The notes under the pieces were generated by a model, which saw only the letters and a list, made by a program, of their open reading frames with translations, did not search any database and was not told the origin of the DNA. DNA of 64,000 bases from Chitinophagales bacterium (GTDB taxonomy: Bacteria; Bacteroidota; Bacteroidia; Chitinophagales; LD1), in NCBI GenBank assembly GCA_019638515.1, contig JAHBTS010000002.1, forward strand, positions 365,558-429,557, written 5' to 3'. The translations under genes and the position numbers were made by a program. Positions 8,860-17,294 of this stretch are shown here, piece by piece (the stretch's first letter is position 1; the number at the start of each line of letters is the position of its first letter).

Positions 8860-10428
8860 GTGAATAAGATAAGTGAATTTAAGCATTTACCTGAACCGGA
8901 TGAACTCAGCACTATTGAGAAACTAATATGGTGCTTAGATGATGCTCATTTTGAAACATTTGTTCAAATACTGGAGTCTCAAAATGCTAAATTATCTGCC
9001 AAATTGATTTCAACTATCAGAAAACAAGCAGAAAAAGAAAAATGGGGCAATTTATGTAAACTTGTGTATGGAGAAGATACTTCTAAGTTTCGCCAAAGCC
9101 TGAACCAACTTTCATCCTATACATTTAAGTTAAGTTACTATTTAGTACAAAATTACCCTGCTTACCTCCAAACCAATATACACACATTACAAAGGCTTGT
9201 TAATGATGGCAATATAAAAGTAGTAGACTTTTTATGTGAAATTCTTATAGATGTAGCCGAAAAAACTGAAGACTACGCCACTCTTAAATACATTTATCAA
9301 GTAAAGCAGCAGCAAGCATTTCTTTCAAAAGATATTACGCGCGGCAACCGCTACCAAGCACTCTTAAAAGGAGTAATGGAAGATGAATTAACACTCAATA
9401 ATGTATATTATATCCAACGCTTCCATTTTAATATAAATAGCGACAAAGTAGCCAGCGATGAAGAAATAGCCGCCAACACCGCTTACCTTAAACCACTTAC
9501 CAAACATCCGAGAGCCAATATCCGGCTACTGAGTATGTTTGTATTACTATATGTTAAATACTATTTCCAGCCAAAATCTTTTTCTAGCGAAAAAACAGTT
9601 AAAGAAATAGAGCTTTTTGAAAAAGAAATAAACCTGCAGAGCTATGTAGCATTTCCTCCACTTATGGATATGCTAAGTATCATGAACTTTTTAAAACTAA
9701 ACTCACCCTTGGTGGACTTAGATTCCGCAGAAGGGCAAAAAGAGTTTAAGCAAATGCAACAACACTATAGCAAGGTTAGTTTTTGGAAGAGCTATTTGAA
9801 TATACCCGAATTAAATATGCTTACGGTTAAAGCATCGTACTATCTATCTAAATACAGCAGTATAATACACGAAAGCAAACCCGATTTACTACCAAAAGAA
9901 ATTGAAGAAGTTACCGAACTAAAAAAACGCTGCGAAGAAGTACTTGCCATGCCGGTAATGAACGAAAAAGGACACAATTCCGACCGCCTCTATATTTCGC
10001 TAACTTACGCATGCCTACTTTTACTCGGTACACAAAAAGAAATAAAACGCGCAGTAGAAATGATTGAAGGATTACTCTTCAGCTATCAACAATTAAACAT
10101 CAATGCTAGCTTAGACAGCATTTTCTTATGCCTTATACTTGGCAACTTTGCCTTAAAAGACTACGACATGTGCGCCAAAACATTCGTACGCTACTCCAAA
10201 CTATCTAAAGGAAAACCACTGTACGAAGACAACGATCTTAGCATACACATTTTGTATTATACCGCTCAACTACTTGCCACCGGACGCAAACAATACACAG
10301 CCAAACTTCAAAAATGCTTCGATACCGCATTCCAAAACGATTTTTTCCGCGACTCCCGTAAATTGTTGCAATCCTTAGCACAATCGTATAAACTAAAATT
10401 CGAGAGCGATTTTTTTGTTTCTCCTTGA
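8860..10428 (+). CDS. Uncharacterised 522-residue helical protein
   Basis: I do not recognise this protein. It begins at GTG 8860; the in-frame sequence upstream offers no better start, and an ATG at 8820 runs into a stop. The product has no signal peptide or membrane segment. It is rich in Lys, Leu, Tyr and Glu, with long predicted helices reminiscent of TPR or HEAT-like solenoids (for example the stretches around residues 100-160 and 370-470), but I see no consensus motif. It is divergent from the giant T9SS gene and 126 nt upstream of alaS. It is probably cytoplasmic. Codon use resembles the neighbours, so there is no sign of transfer. The function is unknown. Confidence 0.75.
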   Translation: MNKISEFKHLPEPDELSTIEKLIWCLDDAHFETFVQILESQNAKLSAKLISTIRKQAEKEKWGNLCKLVYGEDTSKFRQSLNQLSSYTFKLSYYLVQNYPAYLQTNIHTLQRLVNDGNIKVVDFLCEILIDVAEKTEDYATLKYIYQVKQQQAFLSKDITRGNRYQALLKGVMEDELTLNNVYYIQRFHFNINSDKVASDEEIAANTAYLKPLTKHPRANIRLLSMFVLLYVKYYFQPKSFSSEKTVKEIELFEKEINLQSYVAFPPLMDMLSIMNFLKLNSPLVDLDSAEGQKEFKQMQQHYSKVSFWKSYLNIPELNMLTVKASYYLSKYSSIIHESKPDLLPKEIEEVTELKKRCEEVLAMPVMNEKGHNSDRLYISLTYACLLLLGTQKEIKRAVEMIEGLLFSYQQLNINASLDSIFLCLILGNFALKDYDMCAKTFVRYSKLSKGKPLYEDNDLSIHILYYTAQLLATGRKQYTAKLQKCFDTAFQNDFFRDSRKLLQSLAQSYKLKFESDFFVSP

Positions 10429-10516
10429 AATAGATTTATAGGAAGCATTACATTCGCGCCACTTTTTTTATCTGTACCTTTTTGATGTTTCAAAATTGAA
10501 AGAAAAAGCCTTTCCT

Positions 10517-10550
10517 TTTGGCTACACCCAAAAAGCATAAAATACATTTG
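10517..10550 (+). promoter_or_regulatory. Possible alaS promoter with a -7 box next to the start codon
   Basis: A perfect TAnnTTTG box (TACATTTG, 10543-10550) lies only 4 nt before the alaS ATG. The nearest TTTG (10517-10520) is 22 nt upstream rather than the usual 19. If used, the mRNA would be nearly leaderless. Confidence 0.3.
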
Positions 10551-10554
10551 TAAA

Positions 10555-13191
10555 ATGACATCAGAACAAATTCGCAAAGCATTTCTTGATTTCTTTGAAA
10601 GCAAAGGCCACAAAATAGTGCCATCGGCACCAATTGTTGTAAAAAACGACCCCACGCTTATGTTCATCAACAGCGGCATGGCACCTTTCAAAAACATATT
10701 TCTTGGCAATGAACCCATACAATATCCACGCATTGCCGATACCCAAAAATGCCTGCGCGTTTCAGGAAAACACAACGATTTAGAAGAAGTAGGCGTAGAT
10801 ACCTACCACCACACCATGTTTGAAATGCTCGGCAACTGGAGCTTTGGCGACTACTTTAAAAAAGAAGCCATAGAATGGAGCTGGGAACTGCTTACGCAAG
10901 TATATAAACTCGAAAAAGACCGCCTTTATGTAACCGTTTTTGAAGGCGATGAAAAAGAAAACCTCAATTTCGATACCGAAGCCAACCTCGAATGGAAAAA
11001 ATGGATAAGCGAAGACCGCATTCTTAAAGGAAACAAAAAAGATAACTTTTGGGAAATGGGCGATACCGGACCTTGCGGCCCTTGCTCCGAAATACACTAC
11101 GACCTCCGCAGCCAAGAAGAGCGCCAAGCCACCAATGGCAAATTACTAGTAAACACCGGACACCCACAAGTAATTGAAATCTGGAACAACGTATTCATGG
11201 AGTTTGAACGCAAAGCCGATGGCAGCTTAGTAAAACTTTCAAAGCAACACGTAGATACTGGAATGGGTTTTGAACGCCTATGCGTTGCCGTACAAAACAA
11301 AAAAAGCAATTACGATACCGATATCTTCCAACCAATTATTCAGCAATTAGCTACCACCGCCCGCACCACATACAGCTATACCGCCCCTACCCTTTCTGCC
11401 GATGGAAAAATAATTGGAACTTTAACCGAGGCTCAAAAGAAAGATATAGCCCTACGTGTAGTGGCCGACCACATACGCACCATTGCATTTACTATTGCCG
11501 ATGGGCAACTCCCGTCCAACAATGGCGCAGGTTACGTTATTCGCAGAATACTGCGCAGAGCTGTTCGCTACGGCTATTCCTATTTAGGATTGGAACAACC
11601 ATTTATGTGCGATTTAATACCAATGCTCGCCACACAATTCATGCACGTTTTCCCGGAATTGAAAGCACAAGAAAGCTTTGTTACCAATGTAATTAAAGAA
11701 GAAGAAACCGCTTTCCTACGCACCCTTGCCAATGGAATAAAACGCATAGAAAGCCTTAATGAAATTGATGGCAAAACCGCCTTTGAATTGTTCGACACCT
11801 ATGGCTTTCCACTCGACCTCACTAAACTCATTGCAGCCGAAAAAGGCTGGCAAGTTGACGAAGCAGGATTTAACAAAGAAATGGCCGCACAAAAAGAACG
11901 CGCCCGAGCAGCCGCAGCCACCGAACAAAGCGACTGGGTACTGGTTGACGAAGATGCCAAAAGCGAATTTATTGGCTACGACTTTACCGAAGCACAAGTA
12001 AACGTGCTAAAATACCGCAGCGTAAAACAAAAAGACAAAGAATTATTTCAAATAGTATTAGACAAAACCCCATTTTATGCCGAAAGTGGCGGACAAGTTG
12101 GCGATACCGGCTACTTAGATTTTGGAAACGAAAAAATTGAAGTACTCGACACCAAAAAAGAAAACGACCTAATTGTTCATTGGGTAAAAAAACTACCTGC
12201 CCAACCCGAAGTGGCAGTACATGCAAAAGTAAACGTAAGCAAGCGCAACAGTACCAAAAAGAACCACTCTGCCACCCACTTGCTGCAAGCAGCACTAAGA
12301 GAAGTATTGGGCACACACGTACAGCAAAAAGGCTCCTTAGTAAATAGCGATTATTTGCGCTTCGATTTTTCGCATTTCAGCAAAATGACCGAAGAGGAAA
12401 TAGCAAAGGTAGAGCAACTGGTAAACGAAAAAATAATGCAGAATATTTCGTTAGACGAAAAAAGAAACATGCCAATTGCCGATGCCGAAAAACTGGGTGC
12501 CACCATGCTCTTTGGCGAAAAATACGGTGAATTTGTGCGTGTTATTACCTTCGATAAGGATTTTAGCAGCGAACTTTGCGGAGGCACACACGTAGGAGCC
12601 ACCGGAGAAATCGGCTTCTTTAAAATTACATCAGAAGGTTCGGTAGCTGCAGGTGTTCGCAGAATTGAAGCCGTTACCGGACAAAATGCCATACAATTAG
12701 CCAATAACGCCCTCAACAAGTTGGCTACGGCAACAGCCGCACTTAACAATACCAAAGACATTCTTAAAAGCATTGAAAGCCTAAAAAGCGAAAACGAAGA
12801 ACTAAAAAAGCAACTACAACAACTGGAAGACAAAGCCGTTGCCGATCTTAAAAAGCAGATACTTGCCTCAATTAAAAAAGTTGGAAACGTTCATTTTTTT
12901 GCTGCCACACAGGTAGAGGTAAATTCTGTTGAAGCACTAAGAAAGCTCGGCATTCAACTTGCCAATGATTTAAAAGAGAATTTTGTATTGCTGCTTTCAA
13001 CCGAAATAAATGGAAAGCGTCCGGTGCATTTGCGCATAGCACCCTCGCTGGAAATAAATGGAAATCAGTTGCTAAAAGAACTTGCCCCAAGCATTAAAGG
13101 TGGCGGGCCGGCAGATTTTGTACAAGCAAGCGCGGGCAATTTAGAGGACGTAAAAGCACTAGAAAACGGCTTAATTCTAAAATTTAAATAA
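10555..13191 (+). CDS. alaS: Alanyl-tRNA synthetase
   Basis: This enzyme charges tRNA-Ala with alanine and hydrolyses mischarged Ser/Gly-tRNA. The 878-residue length is normal for the bacterial enzyme (E. coli about 876). The N-terminal class II catalytic core is visible (FINSGMAPFKN, YHHTMFEMLGNWSFGDYF near residues 84-100). The editing domain keeps both halves of its zinc site: His571 and His575 in HSATH, and Cys675 and His679 in CGGTH. A coiled coil (about residues 730-780) and the glycine-rich DHHA1 C-terminal domain (KGGGPADFVQASAGN) complete it. It follows an unknown gene on the same strand and faces the DUF218 gene. Confidence 0.98.
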   Translation: MTSEQIRKAFLDFFESKGHKIVPSAPIVVKNDPTLMFINSGMAPFKNIFLGNEPIQYPRIADTQKCLRVSGKHNDLEEVGVDTYHHTMFEMLGNWSFGDYFKKEAIEWSWELLTQVYKLEKDRLYVTVFEGDEKENLNFDTEANLEWKKWISEDRILKGNKKDNFWEMGDTGPCGPCSEIHYDLRSQEERQATNGKLLVNTGHPQVIEIWNNVFMEFERKADGSLVKLSKQHVDTGMGFERLCVAVQNKKSNYDTDIFQPIIQQLATTARTTYSYTAPTLSADGKIIGTLTEAQKKDIALRVVADHIRTIAFTIADGQLPSNNGAGYVIRRILRRAVRYGYSYLGLEQPFMCDLIPMLATQFMHVFPELKAQESFVTNVIKEEETAFLRTLANGIKRIESLNEIDGKTAFELFDTYGFPLDLTKLIAAEKGWQVDEAGFNKEMAAQKERARAAAATEQSDWVLVDEDAKSEFIGYDFTEAQVNVLKYRSVKQKDKELFQIVLDKTPFYAESGGQVGDTGYLDFGNEKIEVLDTKKENDLIVHWVKKLPAQPEVAVHAKVNVSKRNSTKKNHSATHLLQAALREVLGTHVQQKGSLVNSDYLRFDFSHFSKMTEEEIAKVEQLVNEKIMQNISLDEKRNMPIADAEKLGATMLFGEKYGEFVRVITFDKDFSSELCGGTHVGATGEIGFFKITSEGSVAAGVRRIEAVTGQNAIQLANNALNKLATATAALNNTKDILKSIESLKSENEELKKQLQQLEDKAVADLKKQILASIKKVGNVHFFAATQVEVNSVEALRKLGIQLANDLKENFVLLLSTEINGKRPVHLRIAPSLEINGNQLLKELAPSIKGGGPADFVQASAGNLEDVKALENGLILKFK

Positions 13192-13195
13192 TGAA

Positions 13196-13226
13196 TTATA
13201 TTTTATTGGTTACCAATAAAATATAA
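13196..13226. terminator. 31-nt perfect palindrome between convergent genes
   Basis: Arms TTATATTTTATTGGT (13196-13210) and its exact complement (13212-13226) flank a single T. The palindrome sits 4 nt after the alaS stop and 25 nt beyond the stop of the convergent DUF218 gene, so it can serve as a bidirectional transcription end. It is AT-rich and has no long T-tract, so termination strength is uncertain. Confidence 0.5.
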
Positions 13227-13251
13227 CATGCAACTTAACAATAAAACTATA

Positions 13252-13863
13252 CTACTTCCTTTTGAAACAGTAGTATAGATTTTTCAGCACCTCATTGTTT
13301 ATGGCAATTAAACCATCTTCGGTTTGCCACCAGTAAAGTTCGTTGAACCTACTGCTTTTAGCTCCGCATACCATCAGTTTTATGTTGGTATGTTGCAACG
13401 CCTTTCCAAATACTTTTCCTGCCCTGCGGGTGTGGTAAAGTGATGTAAGCACAATTACTTTCTTATACTTTCTATTTACCAAATAAGATGCAAGTAAGGC
13501 AGCCTCTTCGCTAGTGGAGGTTCCGGCATTCAGCAGTACTATTGCCGAATCGGGAATGCCCTGGCGCACCAAATTTATTTTGGCAGCCTCGGCCTCGGTG
13601 ATGTGCATGTTTAAAATTTCAAATTCGTATGCACGATTCCCTCCCGGGCATATAATGCGAGGAGCCAAACCCTTGTTAAACAACTCAACAGCTTTATTGC
13701 CTCTATCGAAACTCCCACCCGATAACACAATAATGGCATCGGCTTTTTCAATTTTATCTTCTTGTATAAGCCATTTTGCAGGAGTTTGCAGCAGCGGCAC
13801 TCTAAAGATATATGCAGCTATACCAAGCACCAGCAATAATCCCCAAGTGCTAATAGTTTTCAT
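13252..13863 (-). CDS. DUF218 / YdcF-SanA family membrane protein
   Basis: The start at ATG 13863 lies 8 nt after the stop of the upstream sugar transferase gene; an in-frame start at 13893 would overlap that gene. The 203-residue product has one N-terminal transmembrane helix (TWGLLLVLGIAAYIF). A DUF218 alpha/beta domain follows, with ADAIIVLSGG, then RIICPGG, then NAGTSTSEEA and VLTSLYHTRRA. Family members such as SanA and ElyC/YcbC are tied to envelope barrier and polysaccharide or lipid-carrier functions. The position after a polyprenyl-phosphate sugar transferase fits such a role, but the exact reaction is unknown. Confidence 0.85.
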   Translation of the reverse strand: MKTISTWGLLLVLGIAAYIFRVPLLQTPAKWLIQEDKIEKADAIIVLSGGSFDRGNKAVELFNKGLAPRIICPGGNRAYEFEILNMHITEAEAAKINLVRQGIPDSAIVLLNAGTSTSEEAALLASYLVNRKYKKVIVLTSLYHTRRAGKVFGKALQHTNIKLMVCGAKSSRFNELYWWQTEDGLIAINNEVLKNLYYCFKRK

Positions 13864-13870
13864 GTATATG

Positions 13871-15286
13871 TTATTTTCCTCTGCCGGTAACAACGGTAAT
13901 AACCGTGTAAATAAGCACCTTTATATCGAGCAACATGCCCATGTTTTCAATATAAAGAACATCGTACTTTAGGCGTTTGAGCATCTCTTCTACGGTACCA
14001 GCATAGCCAAATTTCACCATTCCTAAAGATGTAATGCCGGGTTTTACCTTCCAAATTTGTTTGTAGTAAGGAGCAAAAGTTAGTATCTGCTCGGCAAAAA
14101 ATTTGCGCTCGGCACGTGGCCCTACAATGCTCATTTCACCTTTTAATACATTGATAAACTGCGGCACTTCGTCTATTCTATACTTGCGCATGAATAAACC
14201 AATGGGCGTAATTCTGCTATCGTTATCGGTAGTAAGGCGCGGCCCCGTTCTCTCAGCATCTTCGTACATGCTTCGGAACTTAATAATTTTAAATGGAATG
14301 CCAAATTGCCCAATGCGCTCTTGGCGGTAAAATACCTTACCCTTGGAGGTTAGCTTTATTATAGCCGCCACTATAAACATGGGAATTGCCAATACAAGTA
14401 ATGCCGCCAACGAAAAAACAACATCAAACCAGCGCTTGGTTATTACTTCCCATTCGCTTAACACTGTTGGTGGTATTTCAATAAATGCGGTGCCTATTAT
14501 GTGGTTTATTTTGGCAGTACCGGAAAGAATATCATACAAATCGGGGATAATTTTAATATACACCTGCTTACCGGAAATAGTATTGATAATATCGTTTATC
14601 TTTTGGTGTTCGCTGCTCTCTATGGCAATAATTACTTCTTCAATATTTTCTTGTTCAATAACGGTTTCGAGTTGCTCCAGAGTGCCTAAACACGGCAAGT
14701 TGCGTGTAAGGCGATTATTTTGCCTTCCATTCAATTCTATATATCCCTTAAAATGGTAACCCAGCAGGTTCTTTTTTGAAGTAAGTTCTACATACACTTC
14801 TTCGGCTTGGCGGTTGCTTCCAATAATTAGTGTATTAAAACCAAACTTTCCGCTCTCTATATTGCGCTTAGCATAATGTAGAATTACCAATCTTCCTAAA
14901 AGGGTAAAAATAAACTGACCGCTCAGCAACACTAAAAATGTAAAGTAATAATCGGAATACTTTTGAACCAAATCATCTAACAAAAACACAAAGAACACTA
15001 CGGTTACGCCCACTAGCGACACCAAAAATGTTTTTGCCATTTCGCTAAGCCGCGATTTGCGATATACATCGGTATAAGTTCCCGTAATATAGTGCAGCAA
15101 GAGCCAACCCAAAGGCAACAACAGCAATCCCCACACAAAATTACTATCGTGTGGCAGCAGTTGAATTTCGTAAGGTTCTAACTCTATGTATATTTTTCGG
15201 TAAACGAACAGCAGCAGCCATGCAACCATAGCAGCCACATAATCGAATACTAAGTAAACCCAAATTAACTTGGATATTTTTTTCAA
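13871..15286 (-). CDS. Polyprenyl-phosphate sugar-1-phosphate transferase (WcaJ-like)
   Basis: This 471-residue enzyme of the exopolysaccharide polyprenyl glycosylphosphotransferase family transfers a sugar-1-phosphate to undecaprenyl phosphate, starting exopolysaccharide or O-unit assembly. The N-terminus has four to five membrane helices. A CoA-binding-like Rossmann domain follows (NTLIIGSNRQAEEVY near residue 153), then another membrane helix (VFSLAALLVLAIPMFIVAAI) and the bacterial sugar transferase core (KFRSMYEDAERTGPRLT, then YRIDEVPQFINVLKGEMSIV). The Asp-Glu pair in the latter is characteristic of the family. It is 3 nt from the lipoprotein gene upstream and 8 nt from the DUF218 gene, making a likely operon. 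The sugar substrate cannot be read from sequence. Confidence 0.93.
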   Translation of the reverse strand: MKKISKLIWVYLVFDYVAAMVAWLLLFVYRKIYIELEPYEIQLLPHDSNFVWGLLLLPLGWLLLHYITGTYTDVYRKSRLSEMAKTFLVSLVGVTVVFFVFLLDDLVQKYSDYYFTFLVLLSGQFIFTLLGRLVILHYAKRNIESGKFGFNTLIIGSNRQAEEVYVELTSKKNLLGYHFKGYIELNGRQNNRLTRNLPCLGTLEQLETVIEQENIEEVIIAIESSEHQKINDIINTISGKQVYIKIIPDLYDILSGTAKINHIIGTAFIEIPPTVLSEWEVITKRWFDVVFSLAALLVLAIPMFIVAAIIKLTSKGKVFYRQERIGQFGIPFKIIKFRSMYEDAERTGPRLTTDNDSRITPIGLFMRKYRIDEVPQFINVLKGEMSIVGPRAERKFFAEQILTFAPYYKQIWKVKPGITSLGMVKFGYAGTVEEMLKRLKYDVLYIENMGMLLDIKVLIYTVITVVTGRGK

Positions 15287-15289
15287 GTT

Positions 15290-16093
15290 TTAGAAAGTTA
15301 GAAGTTTCACATTATCAATCCACACATTGGCAGCCGAAGCGCTATCGGGCATGGCTACTTTAAAGAAAAGATTGAACTGCTCTCCGCTATATGCACCAAT
15401 TTCATCGCTCACGTTTAAGTAAAACTTATTCCAGTTCTGCTTAGGAAACAGCACTATTTTGCTTAACCGCGCAGCTCCGGCATACAAACCAACTTCAAAC
15501 GAAGCATCGGCTTTGTAATCAAATTCTACCCATGCCACAGTTCCGCCTTTTAACACCAGCGGTGCTGTACTTTGGGTTTCTTTATCGGTTTGAGTGGCAT
15601 TGAGTGATAGCTTGCCGCACCATGTGCCGTAGCCATCCTTTACTTTATCGAGGGTAAACGAAAACTGATTTCCAAATTCAAAATCTTCTAAGAATTGAAA
15701 TTTAGTTGCTGGCTTATAGGTAAACTTAGGTTTGTAAACAATTTTATCTAACCGTTTTACATTTGTAAAAGTTACCGTATCGGGCGAATAGAAAGGATAC
15801 ACAATGCGTGCCTGCGTAAACCCATTTGCCTTTATACCTGCTTGGAACAACATGCGCACATTGCCCTCTTCTAAAACCGGCATTTCTATGGGAAATTGGT
15901 TCCCTCCCAATGAACTATTGTTGGCCTCTATCCACACATCTACAATGCCGTGTGTATTGGCTCCCTGCGAAGGCTGCGTGGTCAACTCTACTTCATTTAT
16001 ACGCAAATAAAACGGATAACCGTCATTCGGCATTTTTTTGCACTGAGTAAAACTTAGCAGCACAAGTACCCCAATCCAATAATACTTTCTCAT
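15290..16093 (-). CDS. Uncharacterised lipoprotein
   Basis: The 267-residue product begins with a lipoprotein signal (WIGVLVLLSFTQC, with Cys18 as the lipidation site). The mature part is beta-rich, with a C-terminal jellyroll-like region (FEVGLYAGAARLSKIVLFPK, then AANVWIDNVKLLTF) that recalls carbohydrate-binding modules. It leads a three-gene operon with a sugar transferase and a DUF218 protein, so a role in polysaccharide handling at the outer membrane is possible. I do not recognise a named family. Confidence 0.8.
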   Translation of the reverse strand: MRKYYWIGVLVLLSFTQCKKMPNDGYPFYLRINEVELTTQPSQGANTHGIVDVWIEANNSSLGGNQFPIEMPVLEEGNVRMLFQAGIKANGFTQARIVYPFYSPDTVTFTNVKRLDKIVYKPKFTYKPATKFQFLEDFEFGNQFSFTLDKVKDGYGTWCGKLSLNATQTDKETQSTAPLVLKGGTVAWVEFDYKADASFEVGLYAGAARLSKIVLFPKQNWNKFYLNVSDEIGAYSGEQFNLFFKVAMPDSASAANVWIDNVKLLTF

Positions 16094-16190
16094 TTTAAAA
16101 AGCGCAAAGAAAACGGTTTTGGTGAATGCTTATTGCAGAAATTTTCCGCAACGGTTTATTTTCTTTCTTTTCCTTTCCTATCTTCACTTT

Positions 16191-17294
16191 ATGTTTAGGG
16201 GCTTTTTAGCCGTTTGTAATTTATTGATAGTTGGAGCATTACTGCTTTCGGCCTATTCTGCCTATATAAACCCCAATAGCATTTGGCAATTTTCGTTTGC
16301 CGGTTTACTGTTTCCACCTTTAGCATTGCTGAATATGCTCTTTGTATGCTGGTGGATTTTTCGCAAGCCTTGGTTTTCTTTATTGTCTATTACCGCATTG
16401 CTACTTTGCCACCAACAGCTTAAAGTAACTTTTGCAGCTAATTTCCCAAACAAAGAGGAGGCAGAGCATACTATAAAAGTAATGAGTTGGAACGTAAAAA
16501 ATTTCGACCTCTACAACTGGACCGGCAATGTAAAAACCAGAAAAGAAATGTTGGATTTAATTCGGCAAGAAGCACCGCAAGTACTTTGCTTACAGGAGTT
16601 TTACTCCGACCAAGGCGTAATTATGAACAACGTTCGGTATTTAAGAGATACACTGGGCTATACTTATTTTCATTTTGAACCTACCATAGAGTTAGATAGA
16701 ATTCACTGCAATAAGCCTATTCACCAGCAATGGGGCGAAGCTACTTTTTCAAAATTTCCCATTGTAAAAGCCAACCGTGTAGATTTTAAAAACTCGAGAA
16801 GCAACGATTGTATTTACACCGATTTAAAAATAGGAAGCGATACGCTACGCGTGTATAACATGCACTTACAATCTATTCACTTAGATGAAAAAGATTACAA
16901 TGCCATACAAAAAATGGAAGCCAGCCAAGTTCCCGATTGGATTCCGCTAAAACGCATTGCAAGAAAAATGAAGTTTAGCTACTGCACCCGTGCATCGCAA
17001 GCAGAACAAGTAGCCAAAGTAATTAGAAAGTATAAGGGAAAACAAGTGGTGTGTGGCGATTTAAATGATGTTCCCGTAAGCTACACATACAATACTATTG
17101 TTGGCTCTAAGAATTTGCAAGATGCTTTTGTGGCAAAAGGTTGGGGCATTGGCCGCACCTTTGTGAGTTTATATTCCTACTTTAGAATAGATTATATATT
17201 GGCAAGTTCCAACCTGCAAATACAGCAGTATCATTCATCGGCACGGCAGTTAAGCGACCATTTCCCGGCTATAGCTTCCTTTAGTTTGGAATAG
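16191..17294 (+). CDS. Membrane-anchored endonuclease/exonuclease/phosphatase-fold protein
   Basis: I chose ATG 16191; an in-frame TTG at 16119 precedes it but overlaps the divergent promoter region. The 367-residue product has three N-terminal membrane helices within about residues 1-90. An EEP-fold hydrolase follows: VMSWNVKNFDLY, catalytic Glu in LCLQEFYSD, VCGDLNDVP and SDHFPAIASF, all conserved metal and catalytic motifs. Proteins of this type are common in Bacteroidota, and their substrate (DNA, lipid or phosphodiester) is unsettled. It is divergent from the lipoprotein operon. Its TAG stop directly abuts the stop of the convergent DUF1501 gene. Confidence 0.9.
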   Translation: MFRGFLAVCNLLIVGALLLSAYSAYINPNSIWQFSFAGLLFPPLALLNMLFVCWWIFRKPWFSLLSITALLLCHQQLKVTFAANFPNKEEAEHTIKVMSWNVKNFDLYNWTGNVKTRKEMLDLIRQEAPQVLCLQEFYSDQGVIMNNVRYLRDTLGYTYFHFEPTIELDRIHCNKPIHQQWGEATFSKFPIVKANRVDFKNSRSNDCIYTDLKIGSDTLRVYNMHLQSIHLDEKDYNAIQKMEASQVPDWIPLKRIARKMKFSYCTRASQAEQVAKVIRKYKGKQVVCGDLNDVPVSYTYNTIVGSKNLQDAFVAKGWGIGRTFVSLYSYFRIDYILASSNLQIQQYHSSARQLSDHFPAIASFSLE

